This document shows, piece by piece, positions 60,253 to 64,000 of a stretch of 64,000 nucleotides of DNA. A program made the position numbers and the translations under genes. The stretch lies in assembly GCA_002338565.1 (NCBI GenBank), contig DDIN01000007.1:1-64000 (forward strand). Reading direction: 5' to 3'. Source of the stretch: Hyphomonadaceae bacterium UBA1849 (lineage in GTDB: Bacteria > Pseudomonadota > Alphaproteobacteria > Caulobacterales > Hyphomonadaceae). The notes under the pieces were generated by a model that saw nothing but the letters and a program-made list of their open reading frames with translations, was not told the origin of the DNA and made no database searches. How positions within the stretch are numbered: position 1 is the stretch's first letter; each line of letters starts with the position of its first letter.

Positions 60253-61251
60253 ATGGCAAAACGTGGACAACTTAATCTGATCACCGATATTGCCGGTCTC
60301 ATGGTCGGCAATGCTGAAGATGAAGGCGTCCGCACAGGCGTCACCGTGATCAGGCCACAAAAGCGCGCCATCTGCGCCGTTCACATCGCTGGCGGAGGCC
60401 CAGGCACGCGCGAAACCGACGCGCTTCAACTCGGAACGCTGGTCGATGATATTGACGCCATCGTCCTGTCAGGCGGCTCTGTTTATGGTCTGGCTGCGGC
60501 TGACGGCGTGATCGCGGAGATTGGCGCATCCGGCAAAGGGTTTGCCCTGATGGAGCTGCCCGGCGTCCCGAAAAGCCCGATTGTTCCGTCTGCCATTCTC
60601 TATGACCTTGCCAATGGCGGCGACAAAGACTGGGGCACCAAACCGCCCTACCGTACACTAGGTCAGAAAGCATTCGACGCGCTCTCCAAAACATTCGACC
60701 TTGGCAATCGCGGCGCAGGGCTTGGCGCACGCGCAGGTGCGATGGAAGGCGGCCTTGGTTCTGCCAGCATCGTCTCCAATGACGGCTACACCGTCGGCGC
60801 CATCGTCGCGGTGAATTCATTCGGTTCAGTCAAAGTTCCGAACTCTGAGTCTTACTGGGCCGCGCCTTATGAGATCGAAGGTGAGTTCGGCGGCATGGGT
60901 ATGCCCCGGACATTCGATTTCGATGCCGAAGACTGGGGCGCCGCCAAAGCCAACCCGTCGCCGCGTACCAACACGACGATTGCCACGATTGCGACCGATG
61001 CGGCCCTCACCCCGAGTGAAACGCAACGCGTCGCAGATATGGCCGTCGCCGGCATGGCGCGCGCAATCCGGCCTGTATTTGCACCGTTCGACGGCGATGT
61101 CGTCTTCGCGCTCTCCACCGGCGAGAAAGAGATATCAGAGCCGCGCCCGCTGATGATAGCCCGCCTCGGCGAACTGGCTGCCAGCACACTGGCACGGGCA
61201 ATTGCACGCGGCGTTCACGCAGCAAATGCGGCAGCTTCTGGCATGGCTTAA
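60253..61251 (+). CDS. P1 (S58) family peptidase, DmpA-like
   Basis: 332 residues without signal peptide. DmpA/BapA Ntn fold: NLITDIAGLMVGNAEDEGVR-TGVTV at the N terminus, CAVHIAGGGPGTRETDAL, IVLSGGSVYGLAAADGV, RGAGLGARAGAMEGGLGSAS, and TNTTIATIATDAAL near residue 240, the site where autoprocessing creates an N-terminal Ser/Thr nucleophile. Family members are aminopeptidases or beta-peptidyl aminopeptidases. The substrate here is unknown. It is divergent from ggt, which is also a self-processing peptidase-like enzyme. Confidence 0.92.
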   Translation: MAKRGQLNLITDIAGLMVGNAEDEGVRTGVTVIRPQKRAICAVHIAGGGPGTRETDALQLGTLVDDIDAIVLSGGSVYGLAAADGVIAEIGASGKGFALMELPGVPKSPIVPSAILYDLANGGDKDWGTKPPYRTLGQKAFDALSKTFDLGNRGAGLGARAGAMEGGLGSASIVSNDGYTVGAIVAVNSFGSVKVPNSESYWAAPYEIEGEFGGMGMPRTFDFDAEDWGAAKANPSPRTNTTIATIATDAALTPSETQRVADMAVAGMARAIRPVFAPFDGDVVFALSTGEKEISEPRPLMIARLGELAASTLARAIARGVHAANAAASGMA

Positions 61252-61303
61252 CGGGCCGTCGAAAAGAAAGTCAGAAAAACTGAATTTTTTACGCTTCAGA
61301 CGC

Positions 61304-61332
61304 TTGCCATGCTGGCCTGCTTTCTGTATTCA
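61304..61332 (+). promoter_or_regulatory. Promoter of tRNA-Arg(ACG)
   Basis: TTGCCA at 61304-61309, 17 bp, TATTCA at 61327-61332, with the expected start about 10 nt before the mature tRNA. GCGCG follows the -10, a GC-rich discriminator as in stringently controlled tRNA promoters. Confidence 0.55.
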
Positions 61333-61349
61333 CGCGTTCTTCTCGGCGC

Positions 61350-61426
61350 GGACTGGTAGCTCAGTTGGATAGAGTACTTGGCTACGAACCAAGGGGTCGG
61401 GGGTTCGAATCCTCCCCAGTCCGCCA
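61350..61426 (+). tRNA. tRNA-Arg(ACG)
   Basis: 77 nt including the encoded CCA. Acceptor GGACTGG pairs with CCAGTCC. D arm GCTC-AGTTGGATA-GAGT. Anticodon arm CTTGG-CTACGAA-CCAAG with anticodon ACG, which becomes ICG and reads CGU/CGC/CGA. T arm CGGGG-GTTCGAAT-CCTCC/CCCCG-like pairing. The DNA just downstream is repeat-rich and accessory in character. Confidence 0.96.
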
Positions 61427-61486
61427 TTTCTTCTCTGAAATAAGAAATACCCCGCGCGCGACCTGGTATGCGTCACTTTGTGACGT

Positions 61487-61521
61487 GTAGGGTGCATTAA
61501 GCGTCGCGAATGCACCAGAAA
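61487..61521 (-). repeat. Extragenic palindrome, repeat B copy 1
   Basis: GGTGCATT...AATGCACC (61491-61498 and 61509-61516), flanked by GTAG and AGAAA. Its reverse complement nearly matches 62671-62706: TTTCTGGTGCATT, a variable 9-10 nt centre, AATGCACCCTAC. Confidence 0.85.
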
Positions 61522-61580
61522 ATGACGTCGGGCGATATATGGCAGGCCATTGAAGAGCGCTTCAGATTTTTGAATGAGGC

Positions 61581-61620
61581 TTTCTGGTGCATCCGGGCTT
61601 TGCCCTTGATGCACCTGTAT
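61581..61620 (+). repeat. Extragenic palindrome, repeat B copy 2 (diverged)
   Basis: TTTCTGGTGCATC, a 14-nt centre (CGGGCTTTGCCCTT), GATGCACCTGTAT. It has the same outer sequence as the other B copies but a different centre and one changed base pair in the stem. Confidence 0.75.
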
Positions 61621-61670
61621 CGCCGCAAGGGATTCCCTGCCGCGCATAAGTTTTGATTTGAAGATTGAGG

Positions 61671-62303
61671 TCAGATAGCGAGTGAACGGATAGACGCCGC
61701 ACGGTCTGGCGGCGGCCATGGCTCTGGCGATGTCGTGATGTGCTGACAAGACGAGAATGCCGGTTCTACAATCCGATCAAACTCAAGGGATTTGCGTTCT
61801 TCAGGCTCAAGAAAAGCCAGCGCGCAGACAATCAGACGAGCCAGATGGCTCGCGAGTATTTCGGCGCGTTCAAAGTTTTCGATTGTCGTTTGCAGCCGGT
61901 CAGACAGCTCCGCCAATGAAACAAGATCCCAGCCTTCAGCTTGGTCTATGTGAGTCTCTGCTTCATGAGAGCAAACAGCACAGCCTTGAGCGCGCTCTAT
62001 GCGCACCAAAGGTGCGCGAGAGCAAACAAGACTGTCAGTCCGTTGCCAGATGGGGGTACGCATCGCAGTCGCCGCGAAGCTAATACCGGCCCGCTCCAAC
62101 TGATTCGAGGCCAGCATGCGCACATAAGAATGCACCATAGCCTCGGTTGAGATCACCATCCGCGCGAGGTCACGCGGCGCGCGTGTTTCGCCAGAGGCCT
62201 GAAGCCGCAGGCACCAGGCATATAGCCGCGCAAGGTTCAGCCCGATCAGCTGACCAATGGTCAGAGATGTATAGTCAGGAACAGATGATGGCGCGGGGGT
62301 CAT
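61671..62303 (-). CDS. Unrecognised protein between repeat elements
   Basis: 210 residues, apparently soluble and mostly helical (LTIGQLIGLNLARLYAWCLR, ISTEAMVHSYVRMLASNQLE, LADRLQ-like ELSDRLQTTIENFERAEILA). I recognise no family. The order of helices and the sparse Cys give no clue to activity. The ATG has no clear ribosome site. Its ends lie against repeat elements, so it could be part of an acquired or decaying segment, though the frame is intact for its whole length. Confidence 0.55.
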   Translation of the reverse strand: MTPAPSSVPDYTSLTIGQLIGLNLARLYAWCLRLQASGETRAPRDLARMVISTEAMVHSYVRMLASNQLERAGISFAATAMRTPIWQRTDSLVCSRAPLVRIERAQGCAVCSHEAETHIDQAEGWDLVSLAELSDRLQTTIENFERAEILASHLARLIVCALAFLEPEERKSLEFDRIVEPAFSSCQHITTSPEPWPPPDRAASIRSLAI

Positions 62304-62411
62304 GCGCCAAGTTTAGGGTGGCGCATGGTGGGGTTGGATAACAAAATCTAGGGCGGTGTCGAGCGCAACGCACGATACCCGCCGACGCGGGCATCTGTCG
62401 TTTTGATAGGT

Positions 62412-62492
62412 TTTCGCTCTCTCCCGCGAAGGCGGGAAACTGGACCCAGCCATGTCAAACCAGATCCCTGCATGCGCAGGAATGAGCGAAGC
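62412..62492 (+). repeat. Extragenic palindromic pair, copy 2 (repeat A)
   Basis: CTCCCGCGAAGGCGGGAA (62421-62438) and TCCCTGCATGCGCAGGAA (62465-62482), with flanks TTCGCT and TGAGCGAAGC. It aligns with the reverse complement of 44573-44646, including GGCGGGAAACTGG after the first hairpin. The central spacer differs. Confidence 0.85.
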
Positions 62493-62501
62493 ACGACCTC
62501 G

Positions 62502-62631
62502 TGTCATCCCGCATGCTGTGCAGCATGACAATGATGCACGGCTGATCCAGGACACGAAACATGCAGTTTCACGGGATCAGGTCCCGTGTCTGCAGAGCAC
62601 CGCGTCGCGCTGCACCGCGCACGGGATGACA
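62502..62631. repeat. 130-bp palindromic element with terminal inverted repeats (repeat C)
   Basis: TGTCATCCCG at 62502-62511 and CGGGATGACA at 62622-62631 are exact 10-bp inverted ends. The inside holds further palindromes, e.g. CACGGGA-TCAGG-TCCCGTG and GCATGCTGTGCAGCATG. It codes for nothing. No clear target-site duplication. The ends resemble REP-type repeats common in alphaproteobacteria more than a transposon. Confidence 0.7.
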
Positions 62632-62670
62632 ATGAGATAGCCCCAGAAACCTGAACCCATGGGCACCGTT

Positions 62671-62706
62671 TCTTTCTGGTGCATTGCTACGCGGAATGCA
62701 CCCTAC
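62671..62706 (+). repeat. Extragenic palindrome, repeat B copy 3
   Basis: TCTTTCTGGTGCATT-GCTACGCGG-AATGCACCCTAC. It lies 22 nt beyond the stop of the last gene of the toxin-like operon and matches copy 1 in inverted orientation. Confidence 0.85.
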
Positions 62707-62727
62707 CCGATGCAACGCATCGGATTG

Positions 62728-62940
62728 CTATTTAGACGCCGAGGGCCAGCGCTCCGCATCGTATTTACTGTTGGCAACGAACTCGCCAACAATAGCCCCT
62801 CGATCGTTCACTTTCCACGCCCCGACGATCGCTTCCGGCGGGATGGCATCGGTAGAACTGAATGTTCCGGCGACACGATAAACCCACCCACTAGGATTCG
62901 ATTTAGCGGCTTCTATCTCTCCTGGAAGAGGCGAGGTCAT
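62728..62940 (-). CDS. Small protein, third gene of the toxin-like operon
   Basis: 70 residues from the ATG at 62940, which overlaps the stop of the gene before it (ATGA). A frame to 62970 exists but has no better site. It begins MTSPLPGEIEAAKSNPSGWV, then YRVAGTFSSTDAIPPEAIVG-AWKVND and GEFVANSKYD. No signal peptide, no membrane helix. The NPxGWVYR...AIPPEAIVGAWKVD pattern is one I recall as a small widespread family of unknown function. As the last gene of a toxin operon it could be an immunity or accessory protein. Confidence 0.75.
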   Translation of the reverse strand: MTSPLPGEIEAAKSNPSGWVYRVAGTFSSTDAIPPEAIVGAWKVNDRGAIVGEFVANSKYDAERWPSASK

Positions 62941-63347
62941 TGCATTTTCCCCTTTAGAGAAGTTATCCATTGCTGGCGAAAGCTCTGTTGTTCCTTGACC
63001 GTGCCAATCTGTTCCGGGGGCGCCGCAGCAAAGATGTCGATAAGTGCGGTAGCCGGTTTGCCAAGCTCAAGGATATAAACCTTTCGGGCACCGCCCATGC
63101 TTCGTGCCATACCGGACGGTGAGACATCTCGACGTGCGCCTGCACAAAGCAAGCGGATGCCGTTGCTCTCCAATTCCTTGCGCAAGATCATTAAAGCATC
63201 GAACAAGTCGCTTCCCTCAAATATCTGCCTCTGCATCCCTAAACCGTCGACTAACAAGCTCCACGGTGATCTGGCTGAGGGCGATATAGCCACCGGCTCA
63301 ATCGAACCGTCATTGGACAAGGCCTGAACTTTGAAAGTTTCGCTCAT
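62937..63347 (-). CDS. Protein downstream of the ADP-ribosyltransferase gene (candidate immunity/accessory)
   Basis: 136 residues, soluble. SPWSLLVDGLGMQRQIFEGS, then LRKELESNGIRLLCAGARRD, VSPSGMARSMGGARKVYILE and a C-terminal helix (SFRQQWITSLKGKMQ). The central GARRDVxPSGMxRxMGGARKVYIL part looks well conserved. I cannot name the family. The ATG overlaps the toxin-gene stop by 4 nt, and its own stop overlaps the next ATG in the same way, so the three are surely co-translated. Position right after a toxin domain is where immunity genes sit, but no experiment or homologue is known to me. Confidence 0.78.
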   Translation of the reverse strand: MSETFKVQALSNDGSIEPVAISPSARSPWSLLVDGLGMQRQIFEGSDLFDALMILRKELESNGIRLLCAGARRDVSPSGMARSMGGARKVYILELGKPATALIDIFAAAPPEQIGTVKEQQSFRQQWITSLKGKMQ

Positions 63348-64000
63348 GGCTTGTAATTCGGATTCAAAATCGAGACTCCCCGGTCAGGCAAGGTAACGGC
63401 CCGCACATCACTATTTAACACCCTTCCCGGAATAGCTATTTCGAGTTCATGAGAAAACGGGCTCGCGGGGCCAAGAACTCTATTCACATCAATTCCATTG
63501 GTCGACCGAACGACATAGACATTGTCAGCGAAACCAGCAGCAACATTGGCCGATTTCGAAGTCGAGACAAATGCGCTCGGAGGTAACGTGTTATCGAGAG
63601 CATGGGCCAGCAAGTCGGTGCTGCCGCCACGAGGCGCAAAGCCTTCGTTAAAGATGACATCGGGGCCACGACTGTCTCCTCGAAAGGTAAAACGAACGCC
63701 ATCACCAGCGCCCCCTCTCTCTGCGGCAACTATAGCTCGCTCTTTCGCAACGTGTCCAGAAAAGTTGGACGCGTCTCTTGCAGCCCTGCTTTCAGCGATA
63801 TTAGCCAAAACTCGGGCGCGTTGGACGGCTCCCCCCGATTGTGCGACATTAACAACCGGCGTTCTGAGCGGCAATACTTTGGGGCCGACGGCCGACAGCA
63901 CGATCCCCATCGCGTTTTCCAAATCTGCCGACATTCCATCAAATCGCTCGGCGTATGCCAAATCAGGCAACAAGCCCACATAGTCCACATCCAAATTGAT
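63344..64000 (-). CDS. Toxin-like protein with C-terminal pertussis-toxin-type ADP-ribosyltransferase domain (partial)
   Basis: The frame is open to the right edge, so the N terminus lies outside the window. About 218 residues are visible. The last ~120 residues carry the three ADP-ribosyltransferase motifs of the R-S-E class in order: Arg in RFTFRGDSRGPDVIFNEGF, the STS loop in SAFVSTSKSANVAAGF, and Glu-x-Glu in SHELEIAIPGRV, followed by a short end. Such domains transfer ADP-ribose from NAD to target proteins or nucleic acids. The N-terminal visible part includes a LDVDYVGLLPDLAYAERFDG stretch that may belong to a larger polymorphic-toxin scaffold. Delivery route unknown. Confidence 0.82.
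   Translation of the reverse strand: MNLDVDYVGLLPDLAYAERFDGMSADLENAMGIVLSAVGPKVLPLRTPVVNVAQSGGAVQRARVLANIAESRAARDASNFSGHVAKERAIVAAERGGAGDGVRFTFRGDSRGPDVIFNEGFAPRGGSTDLLAHALDNTLPPSAFVSTSKSANVAAGFADNVYVVRSTNGIDVNRVLGPASPFSHELEIAIPGRVLNSDVRAVTLPDRGVSILNPNYKP

Larger units (their letters stand above)
61427..61670. other. Intergenic region after tRNA-Arg, 244 bp
   Basis: Holds two copies of repeat B and a further small palindrome (CGTCACTTTGTGACG at 61471-61485). I see no coding region on either strand, and no second copy of the tRNA 3' end that would mark an attachment site. Confidence 0.5.
62304..62727. other. Repeat-filled intergenic region, 424 bp
   Basis: Contains, in order, repeat A copy 2, the 130-bp repeat C and repeat B copy 3, then CCGATGC-AAC-GCATCGG (62707-62723), a perfect 7-bp hairpin. 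No gene is credible. It separates the unrecognised gene from the toxin-like operon. Confidence 0.7.

Noticed and set aside
61330..61749. Minus-strand open frame across tRNA-Arg and the following gap
   Set aside because: It contains the well-known false peptide pattern produced by translating the complement of a tRNA gene, and overlaps a certain tRNA.
62341..62706. CRISPR array, because of several repeats in a short space
   Set aside because: The repeats are different palindromic families with irregular spacing and no equal spacers.
61401..64000. Integration site formed by duplication of the tRNA-Arg 3' end
   Set aside because: I found no second copy of the tRNA end within the 2.6 kb to the window edge, and no integrase gene. 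A copy further away cannot be excluded.

Overview
The window looks like the chromosome of an alphaproteobacterium, most probably a marine Hyphomonadaceae/Caulobacterales relative. This rests on gene order and protein families, not on a 16S sequence. The supporting blocks are lptC-lptA-lptB-rpoN-hpf-ptsN, rpmH-rnpA-yidC-engB-argB, an FYDLN-acidic protein divergent from aroA, cmk-rpsA-ihfB, rplY-pth and def-fmt-truA, together with UrcA, UbiK/BMFP, NnrU, DUF1036 and TIGR02300 family proteins. Most of the window is housekeeping DNA with short intergenic gaps, many 4-nt ATGA/GTGA overlaps and few strong terminators.

Layout. 1-8.0 kb: a Gly/Arg-rich cold-shock protein (cut by the left edge), an RDD membrane protein, a methyltransferase, an ABC-F ATPase, a LysR regulator followed by a UrcA-like secreted protein, a TetR-like protein and small DUF1428/YbjN proteins. 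8.0-15.8 kb: ubiK, lgt, a MidA-type methyltransferase, a SulP transporter, pgeF, prs, a GNAT protein and NnrU. 15.9-26.4 kb: rplY-pth, tRNA-Ala(GGC), the FYDLN protein, aroA, a crotonase, an S41 lipoprotein peptidase, then an unusual in-frame macrodomain-cytidylate kinase fusion, rpsA and ihfB. 26.6-32.6 kb: a signalling cluster with a Crp/Fnr regulator, a lone receiver, and an opposing three-gene operon (membrane PAS histidine kinase, degenerate kinase paralogue, response regulator). 32.7-38.4 kb: ptsN-hpf-rpoN-lptB-lptA-lptC and an RNase D-like exonuclease. 38.5-45.9 kb: an orphan protein with faint EAL-like features, a PPP-family phosphatase, a 47-aa DUF2256 protein, rmuC, def, fmt, a GNAT protein and truA. 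46-53.7 kb: dapE-dapD, a nucleotidase, a double-DUF1036 protein, argB, engB, yidC, rnpA, rpmH. 53.9-61.3 kb: a four-gene operon (DUF547, TVP38, disulfide oxidoreductase, histidine kinase), a gamma-glutamyltransferase, a P1 peptidase and tRNA-Arg(ACG).

The last 2.6 kb differs from the rest. After tRNA-Arg come several palindromic extragenic repeats around one unrecognised gene. Then, cut by the right edge, there is a tightly overlapping operon whose first gene ends in a pertussis-toxin-like ADP-ribosyltransferase domain, followed by two small genes that are candidate immunity or accessory proteins.

The observations most worth following are: (1) the macrodomain-CMK fusion upstream of rpsA; (2) the ADP-ribosyltransferase toxin-like operon at the right edge; (3) the kinase/degenerate-kinase/response-regulator triad; (4) the extragenic repeat families, one copy of which appears to supply the ribosome binding site of truA. 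No CRISPR array, rRNA, insertion sequence, phage or replication origin was seen.
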